Shown: positions 9,064 to 20,161, counted from the first letter of the stretch. The stretch is DNA of 47,316 bases from Bacteroidales bacterium M6 (GCA_001689485.1 LUJQ01000051.1:5633-52948), one strand, 5' to 3'. Numbers and translations are program-made. The notes: generated by a model not told the origin, from the sequence alone.

Positions 9064-10272
9064 TTATTTTACAAGATGCAGGGTTTCAAGAAACCGGTCT
9101 ACAACGTCCGGCTTGCCGGTGAATTTGCCCCGGTCTTCACTTAACTTGCAAGTATCGTTATAAAAATTCCACGATTCGGTGATTTTGGCTGCAACCAGCT
9201 TGATTACGATATTCATAGGCTTTAACCCATCGAAATCGTTAGTGAAATGCGTGCCGATGCCGAACGAAGGCTTGCAAAGCGACGAAGCATACCTTTGGAT
9301 TTCTATCGCGCTATCGGTATCAAGTCCGTTGCTGAACACCACCTGCTTTGTACGGGAGTCGATTCCCAACGAACGGTATTTCTCCACAATCTTCATCAGT
9401 TCATCACGGTTATCACCGCTGTCCACGCGCAATCCCTTGAACATGTTGGCATAATCCTCCGAGAAATTAAGACTGAAAATATCCCATCCGTATGTATCAT
9501 AAAGGAATGTGCCAAGCGCCCCGCGATAGGTCGCAGCCCATACACGCATAGCAAGGTTATTGGCCATCTGGGGGCCGAACATTCCTGCGATGGCACAAAT
9601 CAGCTCATGAGCCATAGTCCCGACAGGAACCAGGTCATACTTCATAGCGAGATAAACATTACTTGTGCCTACAAACCTGCCTTCCCCATGCAAATCCCCC
9701 TCCCGGCAGGATGCCATCGCCCCGACAGCGCAATCCTGCGCGGCAAACGAAGCCCTGCGCCGGGTGCCGAAATCACTGAACACACATCCGGCCTCCACCA
9801 GGCGTCGGGCTTTCTCCGCCGATTTAGCCCGGCACATATCAAGACTGATTTTACCGTCCTGCCCGGTCATGATGTAGTATAACTCCGATATTATGGCCAA
9901 CAATTTCACCTCAAGCAAAATCGTCTCACTCCAGCACCCCTCGATTTCAACCGACAGATGCCCGGATGCATCCTGCGACGCCTTGACCTGGCGCCTGTCA
10001 TATCTGAAACCCTTAAGGAAATTATAGAACCACACGGGGATATAGCTACACCGTTTTTTCATGAAGTCCACTTCCTCGTCGGTAATAACCAGCTCCTCAA
10101 GCATAGCAACCTGGTTATTAAGCTCGGCAGCGAACCCCGGAGGATACACAGTGCCGTTCCTGTCGATAAATTCATACCTCACCTGCGCCCGTGGGAAATT
10201 ATCAATCACGGCACAGCACATAGTGAATTTATACAGGTCATCGTCAGTGAAATTATTTATCAGTCGGCGCAT
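9064..10272 (-). CDS. pncB: Nicotinate phosphoribosyltransferase
   Basis: Makes nicotinate mononucleotide from nicotinate and PRPP with ATP hydrolysis, the entry step of NAD salvage. The 402-residue size is typical for the PncB type. Recognisable motifs are the opening TDDDLYKFTM, FSDFGTRRRASFAAQ (about 166-179), FVGTSNVYLA (about 200-209) and the GTMAHEL segment whose His222 matches the residue phosphorylated during the reaction in this family. Near the C-terminal third, FKGLRVDSGDNRDELMK and FSNGLDTD bind the phosphoribosyl group. Cytoplasmic. Followed on the same strand by dinB. I found no clear -7 box directly upstream. Confidence 0.95.
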   Translation of the reverse strand: MRRLINNFTDDDLYKFTMCCAVIDNFPRAQVRYEFIDRNGTVYPPGFAAELNNQVAMLEELVITDEEVDFMKKRCSYIPVWFYNFLKGFRYDRRQVKASQDASGHLSVEIEGCWSETILLEVKLLAIISELYYIMTGQDGKISLDMCRAKSAEKARRLVEAGCVFSDFGTRRRASFAAQDCAVGAMASCREGDLHGEGRFVGTSNVYLAMKYDLVPVGTMAHELICAIAGMFGPQMANNLAMRVWAATYRGALGTFLYDTYGWDIFSLNFSEDYANMFKGLRVDSGDNRDELMKIVEKYRSLGIDSRTKQVVFSNGLDTDSAIEIQRYASSLCKPSFGIGTHFTNDFDGLKPMNIVIKLVAAKITESWNFYNDTCKLSEDRGKFTGKPDVVDRFLETLHLVK

Positions 10273-10475
10273 ACAACAATCATATAAAAAAAATACGGAA
10301 AACCCAAAGTAACGCCAACAGCTTCATATCAGCAAATGTCAACGTTCTTATATGAAACAACCACACCCCACATTTTGTCAGAAAGCAACAAATTTCGGGC
10401 ATTCAAATCTCAACCGCAAGCTCCTACCATCCGAAAATTCTGACTGCACCCTCGCCATACGGGAGAAAACCAAGG

Positions 10476-10508
10476 CGGTGTGTCAAAATTCAATATTTTG
10501 GCACACCG
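10476..10508 (-). terminator. Hairpin terminator after valS
   Basis: A 14-bp stem (10476-10489 with 10495-10508, one G-U pair, 5-nt loop) lies 27 nt past the valS stop codon. The stem is GC-rich at its base (CGGTGTG) and AT-rich near the loop; only a broken U-rich tail (TTGGTTTTC) follows on the minus strand. Confidence 0.65.
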
Positions 10509-10535
10509 TCATTTATATCATAGAATTACACGGAA

Positions 10536-13160
<2,625 letters not shown>

Positions 13161-13201
13161 TTCTGAATTCTGAATTAGTGTCTGAATATCGTTTGAAAAA
13201 C

Positions 13202-13234
13202 AAGTAAGCCATAAAATTTATTTATGACTTACTT
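13202..13234. repeat. 14-bp inverted repeat containing TAAGTAAGTCA, upstream of valS
   Basis: Arms 13202-13215 and 13221-13234 match at 13 of 14 positions around a 5-nt AT loop. The right arm, read on the minus strand, includes TAAGTAAGTCA (13225-13235), the 11-mer also found at 18936 and 39743. Between the end of the fimbrial operon and the valS start; it could be an operator or an AT-rich terminator. Confidence 0.6.
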
Positions 13235-13241
13235 AATTCTG

Positions 13242-13249
13242 CAAAATTA
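13242..13249 (-). promoter_or_regulatory. Candidate -7 box for valS
   Basis: Minus-strand TAATTTTG matches TAnnTTTG and lies 82 bp before the valS start. The predicted transcript start falls beside the 13202-13234 inverted repeat, which would then be in the leader. The -33 element is not clear. Confidence 0.45.
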
Positions 13250-13314
13250 CAAAAAATCTGCCAAACAACAGCCTCTATCCACATCTTTGCTACCTAAGGA
13301 TGGCTCAGCCGGCT

Positions 13315-15867
13315 TTAATGTCTGACTGCATCGATAGTGGAAATCTGCTCCCCGTCCGGCAATGTGAATGTGTTCTTGTAACCATCATGGTTGTCAACAG
13401 TAATCTCGGTAGCGACGGCAGGTATGTCGTAATACAAGGCATTGCCGCCGCAATCATACATATCCGGCCATGCCTCAGGCTGATATCCGTTATTCCAGCT
13501 TATGGTCACCTTATCCCCGGTAAGGTTGAGCAGGATGACGCGGCGGCGCCCTTCGGCAGGTTTCGGGATGTTCCACCCTACAGGAGGCTCCGGACCCATG
13601 ATGCAGCGCACAGGCATAGCCTTGTAAGCACCGATGCCGTCAGGACTTATGCTGCTGCGCGTGGCCAGGCGCATATTGCCAAGGCTCACACTCTGCCCGT
13701 ACACGTCAAGATACATGAACCAGTAGCCATATTCCGGGGAATCCTCGGCAAAACCCTGGGCTCCGCTCAACAACGTGCGCGACCATATACATGTGTGGCT
13801 GTCATCCTTGTGTATGCTTCCCTCCATATATCCCGACCCGGGGAAGTACACCTCCTTCAGCTCACCCTCCGTCACGTTAAGAGCCACCGTGCCGTCTTCA
13901 TCGTTCTTGGCATAGATGCCGAGCTGTTGCAACTGGTAAGCCTCGGGGATGCTGAACCCCTTTGGAGGAAGCCCGTCAATCAGATGCGTGTCGTTCTTGT
14001 TGTCGGCAATTTTGAAATAACCGCCGCGCGACTCCACGTTACCTTGTGAAAACGAGCTGTGGAGGGAATAGAATTTGTTGCCGGTTGCGGCCATATTGCG
14101 GTCGAGCACATAATAATCCTTCCCGTCGGTACCTGTAACCTTTACCTGCTCATAATAGAACCACCCCGACCGTTCCCGGCTCTCGTCCGGGCCGGGAATC
14201 TGATATTGCCCGGTAAGCCTATGGAACAGCCCCAGATGGAAAACATCATATGTCACCGTTATCAAATCATCACGTGTCAGCCCGCTGTTTGAAATGCGTA
14301 TGCGCCCTGTCCACATGCTGTAGTCGGTGTTATCGCTGCACCTTATAACCCAGTTGCCATTTTCGCGCGACAACTCTATCTTTTCTATGCCCGACAGCAC
14401 CTCGGCTTCGTCTCCATCCTTTATCGGTATGGTATAATAGTAACTGTTATCGCACACCCGGAAATGAAGCCCGTTATTGCGGGCCACACGCATCTCCTCG
14501 GCTGTTGCACCTTGCAGCTCGTTGTCGATAAAGTCAAAATAATCGCAGGCTTCGTCGTGGTACTCAAGCCCGTGTATCATCACCCGGCGTGTGGGGTCGC
14601 GTTTGAAATCGGTGCCGTCCTGGATTATCCTTACCGTCCTTACAAGGTCGCCCGAACGTATCTCTACAGTAGTCTCGCGGTCGAATTCCGAACGGTCGTT
14701 CATCTTCAGTCCGAATGTCAGGGTATATTCCGTGCATGCACTCTGCGTGCCACCTTCGTCGACAGCCCCGGATGCAGTCTCCGTACAACCTGTCACCCAC
14801 TCCGCATCCTCCTTATCGATGGTGACGGTATATTGCGGGCTGCCCGCTTTGGCGGGGAACGAAGTGATGATATGCAATTCGGCCGATTCGGCATTGCATG
14901 CCACACGCACATCCTCGCTCACGCCAAGCATATAGTCGCGGCATGCCACTATATTATATATGTCAGGCGTATCGTCGCGCAAATCCGTGACAAGGCGGTT
15001 GTCGGGTTTCGATTCGGCAGCCTCCTTTTCAGTTGCCCATCCGCTGTCGGTCACCCCTGTGATGGTAAACCTGTAGCGGTGGTTGCGCAGCAGGGCAACC
15101 TCTTCCCCTTTATCGGCATCTTCATCCGAAGCAGGGATATACCCTACCTTATACCATCCGCTTACCCCTTTGTAGCTACCCTTTATAACAAGGCTGCATT
15201 TACCGGCCTCCGCCTCGTAATGATAATAGGGCGTGCCGTCGGTTGCCATATCCGCCCCTTCGGCGGCATAGCTTATTCCGGCGGGAAGGTTGGGCGCCGA
15301 TGCCTGTTCCCACCCTACCAGTCCTTTTGACGGGGTGCCGTAAAATCTGACCTGTTCTATTTCGAAATCAGGGGCGGTCGCAATAATCTCTGTGCGGGCC
15401 ACCGACCTGGTCAACGTAACCGAGGGATTCTCCTTTTCCAATGAAGCCAGCGATGCCTCCCCGAAGAACACGATGTCGGCACGGCTGTTAGGGTCGCCTG
15501 TCATGGCCACAGCGGCGGCATCCCCTCCTAGCTCCCCTCCGAAATTGGCCACCAGCTGCACAGATGCCGCAGTAGGCAATATAGGCAGAGTGACCTCATA
15601 GGTAGAGCCGCTGCCTGTGATTTTCGACTGTTCGACCCCGGTTTCCGAAAGATATTTTCCGTCGCCGTCGAAAAACAGCACCTGAAGGGAGGTTATGGAA
15701 TTGTCGTCGACAGAAGCACGGGAGGCTGTCTTGAATCCGGGAAGACGCAATGTGAGCTTCACCCTGTCGGGTTGTTCCGGCTCCGGTTCAAGCCATTCCG
15801 ACGTGTCATCGCTACACGATGCCAGCAACAGGCAGCACAGCAGTATATTGATAAATCGTGGTCTCAT
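13315..15867 (-). CDS. Fimbrial tip-type lipoprotein: fimbrillin-like + FISUMP-like + C-terminal CBM-like domain
   Basis: An 850-residue predicted surface lipoprotein (lipobox LLASC, Cys18). Residues about 35-290 resemble a fimbrillin-like fold of the DUF4906/Mfa type, followed by Ig-like segments (about 315-415). Residues about 568-755 look like a FISUMP domain: DGKDYYVLDRNMAATG, LPPKGFSIPEAYQLQQLG and the ending AYKAMPVRCI are the family pattern. The last 78 residues (773-850) contain ISWNNG, AWPDM, ALYYDIP and VDNHDGYKNTF, a weak CBM26-like pattern. It is the last gene of the fimbrial locus, 82 bp after the previous tip gene, so a minor tip or adhesin subunit is inferred. The ligand is unknown. 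The leader contains a 45-bp palindrome. Confidence 0.72.
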   Translation of the reverse strand: MRPRFINILLCCLLLASCSDDTSEWLEPEPEQPDRVKLTLRLPGFKTASRASVDDNSITSLQVLFFDGDGKYLSETGVEQSKITGSGSTYEVTLPILPTAASVQLVANFGGELGGDAAAVAMTGDPNSRADIVFFGEASLASLEKENPSVTLTRSVARTEIIATAPDFEIEQVRFYGTPSKGLVGWEQASAPNLPAGISYAAEGADMATDGTPYYHYEAEAGKCSLVIKGSYKGVSGWYKVGYIPASDEDADKGEEVALLRNHRYRFTITGVTDSGWATEKEAAESKPDNRLVTDLRDDTPDIYNIVACRDYMLGVSEDVRVACNAESAELHIITSFPAKAGSPQYTVTIDKEDAEWVTGCTETASGAVDEGGTQSACTEYTLTFGLKMNDRSEFDRETTVEIRSGDLVRTVRIIQDGTDFKRDPTRRVMIHGLEYHDEACDYFDFIDNELQGATAEEMRVARNNGLHFRVCDNSYYYTIPIKDGDEAEVLSGIEKIELSRENGNWVIRCSDNTDYSMWTGRIRISNSGLTRDDLITVTYDVFHLGLFHRLTGQYQIPGPDESRERSGWFYYEQVKVTGTDGKDYYVLDRNMAATGNKFYSLHSSFSQGNVESRGGYFKIADNKNDTHLIDGLPPKGFSIPEAYQLQQLGIYAKNDEDGTVALNVTEGELKEVYFPGSGYMEGSIHKDDSHTCIWSRTLLSGAQGFAEDSPEYGYWFMYLDVYGQSVSLGNMRLATRSSISPDGIGAYKAMPVRCIMGPEPPVGWNIPKPAEGRRRVILLNLTGDKVTISWNNGYQPEAWPDMYDCGGNALYYDIPAVATEITVDNHDGYKNTFTLPDGEQISTIDAVRH

Positions 15868-15884
15868 TATAATTTTTACGATTT

Positions 15885-15929
15885 AGAGAGTGTTTGAAAT
15901 TTTTTCCAAAAAATTTTTTGACAATCTCT
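15885..15929. repeat. 45-bp palindrome, short member of the repeat family at 36813
   Basis: Imperfect palindrome with termini AGAGA/TCTCT and an A6T6-rich core. Its left half matches the left arm of the 172-bp palindrome at 36813 over about 33 bp (shared core AAATTTTTTCCAAAA), and its right end carries CAATCTCTTA as there. It fills most of the gap between the two tip genes, 18 bp before the downstream start codon, so the mRNA leader can fold into a hairpin near the ribosome site. TAAGTAAG follows on the minus strand (15928-15935). Confidence 0.65.
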
Positions 15930-15949
15930 TACTTATGATACATCTGTTA

Positions 15950-18862
15950 TTACGGGCGGTCACCTATTACGAAGCCTTGATTGTTGATATACAAATCATC
16001 AGTGCCAGTCGGAATCTGACGGTCAGGCGACTTAGAGGCACCGTTATTTGAAACAATTATATTGTTGTATTCGGCCTGTATATCAAGATACCACCATTGG
16101 CTGCCATCCTGTAACTGCTTCATTGCTATGCCCGGCCAGCTAGTAGTGTTATTTTTGTCAATCCAATAATGGAGGTAAGGCGAAGTCCAATTTTCATTAT
16201 TCTTCAGATAAATCCTGCGCATGGGTATTTCAATGTCAACCGGAGTGCGGCTCCATGTCAGTCTGCCTTCAAGTTTATAGCAATAGCCTTCGGCAGTGGC
16301 ATCGGATGTGGCATAGTTGTCGCCGTCAAACAGCATCGTCTTGGAACCGTCGGCAAAATAAATGACAATGTTCTTTGCCAGGTCGCCTACAGGAGCCTTG
16401 AACTTAAACTGTGTGTGATAAAGCGTTACACCGTTCACTTCTTCCTGTGTGGAAACCGGGGTGTCGACGAATATGGTGTATCGTTTGCCCTCTGCCGCAT
16501 ACCCGTATGATATATCCCATTTTGTAGGGAGCAACTGGGTGTAGATGTCATATCTGGCGTTGACTATTTCAGGCCGCATGTCATATACGCTGTAATATGG
16601 GGCACGCAGCGGGTCGTAGAGCACCCACCCCTCACGGTCTTCATAGTCAAACAGCTGTAAACCCGGATCGAGGTGATGGGTGCAGCGATGTCGGTGCGCA
16701 CCGTCATCTCCCGAATTAAACATCATGAGTGTTTCTCCAGGGATAATGGTCTTCGTGGAGCCGTCCATTCCGTTTGTCGCGGTTTTATCGTGGGCGATAT
16801 TAAAATAATACCATCCCTTGTTGGTCTGATCCTTAGTCATAAGGTTGCCGGGCCACTTCTCAGAGAACAGCCACACATAATATTCCGGAATCACCCCGCC
16901 TATGGTTTCTCCCATCTGCGAATAACAATAGAAGAATGGGCCGCTCCAGGTGGTAGTCCAGTTATTCTCACCCCCTTCCGGCAAAACGTCAGTATTAAAT
17001 GGTGCATCATGCCAGTCATTTGCCCCCTGCTCATCGTTGATCGGACGGAAATAAACACGGTAATCGCCCAGCGGCGGCTTGACGCGCACAGTCACGGTTT
17101 CTGCCAGTCCGGGATTGCTCCCGTCGCCCGGCTTAAGAGTAAGGTTGAACAGGGTTGTGGTGCCGGGGTTGTTGAGAGCCGTGACGGTGAATGTGCCCAC
17201 CGATGCCGACGGATTGTCGCATTCCACCTTGATGCGTGCCGAGCCTACACTCATCTCGGCGGGGAAGTCAATGCCCGCTATGCCGCCGAGATTCGTCTGG
17301 AAGTGGAATGTCTTTGTGTATGTAGGATCCGAATCAATGTTTTCAAGCCAGCTGATTGCGACATCCTTGGGGGTCACTTCGAAAAATGGCTGCACGTTAT
17401 AGCTCACATCCAGGTATTTGCGCAGATGATTGGCTTGAATCCAGATTTTTGCTTTGCCTGTCGGAGGATATTTCGAACCTTCGGCGAAGGCACCTATAGG
17501 TATGTCGGGGTTTATACGGAATTTGATTACCCGGCTTTGGGTGTTTTGGCCGTATTGCACAATCACAGGCCTGCCGTCAATCATATCGTCGCATCCGAGC
17601 GTCACTTCGGCGGCATTCGACACGTAGCGTATCGAATCCGATTCAATCGACGTCACCTTAGCTTCGGTCTTGTCGACCGATAAGGTGGTGTGACCCATAT
17701 GCGCCATTGCCACAGGCACCCATTCGGCCACCTTAACTTCGGCCTGCAACTCGGTGAATTCGGTGGTCTCGATCTGGCCGATTATCTCGTAATATGTCCC
17801 GCGCGGGAACTGGCGCGGCTGCCCCTTCTCGTTTTCATGCCCCAGCTCTATGCGGTAGGTGTTCACCGACCCTGTCGGTATGTCGGCCGGATCGACCTTG
17901 CCGTCGGCATCAGGAGCCAGGGTGTTGTCAACCACTACGGCCTCTATGCTTAGTGCGCTTTGTTTTTCGCTGTCGGCGGTGTAACGCTCAGGCAGATAGA
18001 GTGTGCCCTGATACACCCAGCGGTCGGCATACGTTGCAGGCACGCCGTCAACGCCGTTGATCACATCCTCGTGGCCTGCGGCATTATCGTTGCGCCCCCA
18101 TGTGGCATAATAACGCCCTGAGGGCAGCTCTGACGAAAACGAAGCAGCCTCACCGGCTGTCGCACCGCCAAGCACAAGGGGGGTGGAGGCCGACAGGTTG
18201 TGCCCGTTCACCGATTTGATAATAAGCCCCCGGTTACCGAATGTCGTAGCCGTGTTCTCGTTGTTTTCCTTATCGAATATAAGGTTATACCTCACCTTCA
18301 CGCATGTGAAATGCAGGGTGGCTGTCACCACGGTGCCACCCGCCGCTACCTCGGTGATACCTTGCGGTTCGTGAATCATCGGCAGGTTGCCGGCTTCGGG
18401 AAGCGTGGATTTGCCGTAGTCGAGCCGCAGGGCTTTCAACTGGCTTTCGGTGGCGGCATCCGCACATTCCGGCATGTTTGCCACAACATACACACGGTAG
18501 CTGCCAGGCTCCACGTCGCGCACCACATATTCCTTGTAACGCCCGTCGGCAAGTTCCTCCTGCGTCGGAGGGATCAGACGCCCTTTCAGCACCTTGGCAC
18601 CCGGGGCCGAAGCGTCGGCCGGGAAGGCGAAATAACGAAGGTCGTTGATGGTGCGTTCGTCGTAAGTCGACGGCGACATGTTGTCGGGGATATCTGCCTG
18701 CCCGGCACGCGAACCTGCCCCGCCTGCGTCCAGGCAGATGGTCATCGTGCCCGGCTGAGCCACTACCGGGGCTTCCACACCCTCCTCCGAGCATGACGTG
18801 ATAACGCAGCATGCGAGGAAAGCGGCAACAAACAGTCTATATCGTAAATGAATCAGATTCAT
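15950..18862 (-). CDS. Large fimbrial tip-type lipoprotein with two CBM26-like modules
   Basis: A 970-residue predicted lipoprotein (lipobox ITSC, Cys24), with DUF4906/fimbrillin-like sequence over residues about 37-390 (TMTICLDAGGAGSRAG, then EPGSYRVYVVANMP). The Arg in SRAG at residues 51-54 matches the type V pilin maturation pattern also present in the Mfa1-like protein. Ig-like strands follow (about 390-598). Two C-terminal regions resemble CBM26 starch-binding modules: about 601-720 with KWPGNLM (Trp670) and GWYYFNI, and about 882-970 with SWPGIAM (Trp909), WWYLDI and IIVSNNG. Both repeat the order aromatic strand, W-P-G-x-x-M, Tyr-rich strand, Asn-Gly turn. I infer a pilus-tip adhesin that binds a glycan. 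Family assignment by eye; tip position is inferred from gene order. Confidence 0.72.
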   Translation of the reverse strand: MNLIHLRYRLFVAAFLACCVITSCSEEGVEAPVVAQPGTMTICLDAGGAGSRAGQADIPDNMSPSTYDERTINDLRYFAFPADASAPGAKVLKGRLIPPTQEELADGRYKEYVVRDVEPGSYRVYVVANMPECADAATESQLKALRLDYGKSTLPEAGNLPMIHEPQGITEVAAGGTVVTATLHFTCVKVRYNLIFDKENNENTATTFGNRGLIIKSVNGHNLSASTPLVLGGATAGEAASFSSELPSGRYYATWGRNDNAAGHEDVINGVDGVPATYADRWVYQGTLYLPERYTADSEKQSALSIEAVVVDNTLAPDADGKVDPADIPTGSVNTYRIELGHENEKGQPRQFPRGTYYEIIGQIETTEFTELQAEVKVAEWVPVAMAHMGHTTLSVDKTEAKVTSIESDSIRYVSNAAEVTLGCDDMIDGRPVIVQYGQNTQSRVIKFRINPDIPIGAFAEGSKYPPTGKAKIWIQANHLRKYLDVSYNVQPFFEVTPKDVAISWLENIDSDPTYTKTFHFQTNLGGIAGIDFPAEMSVGSARIKVECDNPSASVGTFTVTALNNPGTTTLFNLTLKPGDGSNPGLAETVTVRVKPPLGDYRVYFRPINDEQGANDWHDAPFNTDVLPEGGENNWTTTWSGPFFYCYSQMGETIGGVIPEYYVWLFSEKWPGNLMTKDQTNKGWYYFNIAHDKTATNGMDGSTKTIIPGETLMMFNSGDDGAHRHRCTHHLDPGLQLFDYEDREGWVLYDPLRAPYYSVYDMRPEIVNARYDIYTQLLPTKWDISYGYAAEGKRYTIFVDTPVSTQEEVNGVTLYHTQFKFKAPVGDLAKNIVIYFADGSKTMLFDGDNYATSDATAEGYCYKLEGRLTWSRTPVDIEIPMRRIYLKNNENWTSPYLHYWIDKNNTTSWPGIAMKQLQDGSQWWYLDIQAEYNNIIVSNNGASKSPDRQIPTGTDDLYINNQGFVIGDRP

Positions 18863-18888
18863 GGGAGTGTGTTCAAGGCAATCTCTTA
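18863..18888. repeat. 26-bp remnant of the palindromic repeat in the tip-gene leader
   Basis: The gap directly before the 970-residue tip gene begins with GGGAGTGTGTTCAA followed by GGCAATCTCTTA, equal to the two ends of the 45-bp palindrome at 15885 with the A/T core removed. The CAATCTCTTA 10-mer is identical at 15922, 18879 and 36978. Confidence 0.5.
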
Positions 18889-18935
18889 TTCGGACGGTGA
18901 AATCTTATTTAAAGGGGATGCTTAAGTGATATTTT

Positions 18936-18946
18936 TGACTTACTTA
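18936..18946 (-). repeat. TAAGTAAGTCA motif upstream of the tip gene
   Basis: Second copy of the 11-mer, 74 bp before the start of the 970-residue tip gene and 16 bp after the anchor-gene stop codon. A partial reverse arm (AAGTGAT) lies next to it. Confidence 0.5.
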
Positions 18947-18961
18947 TCATATTGAGGCTGG

Positions 18962-20053
18962 TCAGTCAAGTTGCACACGCTGGATGCGTTTGGACCACGA
19001 GAGAATCGAAATCTTCAGGTCGAGATACTGCCACGTATCGCCTTTAAGGAAGAAATCAAGCTTGTAGTCATACTCTCGGTCGAGAAATTCCTGCGGTGTA
19101 TAGTTATAGAATTCGAAAGCTCCGCGTCCCTGGGCCAGGCAGTCGGCCAGGTTTATGGTGGCCACGGTTTTCTGCGAATGCTTGTTGTAGATTGTAAGCA
19201 ACGCGTCAGAACCGTAGGCCGCCCCGGTGCGGTCGTAGATTATCCTGTTAAAGCTTAATGCGGCATGCGCCGTGCGTTCCTGCACCGTGCGGTTTTCGTT
19301 GTCTCCCTCGTCAGCCGCCGGGAATTCCGTTGTCCAGGTGGCATAAGGGGTATATGTCAGGGATTCGTCGGCCAACGGGGTGTTGTCGTGGCCCGTCACA
19401 CCGTTAGAGGCGGTTATCTTTATGTCGAAGTCATCACTGTCGATGCCTGCGGGGTCATCGAGCTGGTGCAGGCTTACGGTGAGGTTCTTGGTGTTGCGCA
19501 TAAGGCTTATGGTCTGCGAGGCAGCTTCCATGTCGCGCACCTCCAACGGGGTGGCGCTCATGCCGTGCCATAATGTGTCGAGGTGCATGCCCCCGTTCAC
19601 AACTTCGCCGTCAATGCGGTCAAGAACCACTTTAAGGTCAGAGAGCGAGTGTTGTCCCGGTATCATAGTGGTGCGGCGGTATTTCGCACCGGCATCTGCA
19701 AGGCAGTCAGCCATGCCACGCTGATGGGCCAGTGCCACAAACTGGTAACTGCCCGGGGCAAGGTCGAGATGCATCGAGTAGGAATGGGATGCCAGGGGAT
19801 GTTCGGCGGCGGTGTTGAAATCCTCCTGCTGTGTGATATATCGGCCTGACCGGTCGAAAACATAAACAGTCACCCCGCCCACGTGGTCGGGAAACATGTC
19901 GGCACGCTGGATGTTGTAGTCATAGACAAATTTAAGGTCTACTCCCGACGGACACGGGTCCAGGTCGTCGTGCATCAGGGAGCATCCGCTGAGTCCGGCC
20001 GCCGCCAGACAGAGCATGCCCGAAATTACTACGGTCAGGTGTTTTGCTGTCAT
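18962..20053 (-). CDS. FimB/Mfa2-family fimbrial anchor lipoprotein
   Basis: A 363-residue lipoprotein (lipobox LSGC, Cys24) of the FimB/Mfa2 family, which tethers type V fimbriae to the outer membrane and limits fibre length. Family features: a short linker with LDPCPSGVDLKFVYDYN (about 31-47), then GGVTVYVFDRSGRYI and LAPGSYQFVALAHQRG, forming the first transthyretin-like domain, and a second similar domain after about residue 200. The C-terminus ILSWSKRIQRVQLD closely parallels the end of the upstream major fimbrillin (HAWAKRVQNVIL). The gene follows the major subunit gene after a 145-bp gap that holds a strong hairpin, as expected for a subunit needed in low copy number. Confidence 0.88.
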   Translation of the reverse strand: MTAKHLTVVISGMLCLAAAGLSGCSLMHDDLDPCPSGVDLKFVYDYNIQRADMFPDHVGGVTVYVFDRSGRYITQQEDFNTAAEHPLASHSYSMHLDLAPGSYQFVALAHQRGMADCLADAGAKYRRTTMIPGQHSLSDLKVVLDRIDGEVVNGGMHLDTLWHGMSATPLEVRDMEAASQTISLMRNTKNLTVSLHQLDDPAGIDSDDFDIKITASNGVTGHDNTPLADESLTYTPYATWTTEFPAADEGDNENRTVQERTAHAALSFNRIIYDRTGAAYGSDALLTIYNKHSQKTVATINLADCLAQGRGAFEFYNYTPQEFLDREYDYKLDFFLKGDTWQYLDLKISILSWSKRIQRVQLD

Positions 20054-20115
20054 TGCTGATTGGTTGTTGTGATTGGCTTATATTGCGTTTTTTTACATCA
20101 GGGAGAGATAAGGGA

Positions 20116-20161
20116 AACCGGGGGCGCTATGCCCTGCTGACGGCGCAACGCGCCCCCGGTT
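20116..20161 (-). terminator. Intercistronic GC-rich hairpin between major fimbrillin and anchor genes
   Basis: A perfect 12-bp stem (AACCGGGGGCGC / GCGCCCCCGGTT; 20116-20127 with 20150-20161) and a 22-nt loop begin 38 nt after the fimbrillin stop codon. No clean U-tract follows at once (TTCCC), so partial termination or 3'-end protection of the major-subunit mRNA is more likely than a complete stop. Confidence 0.75.
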
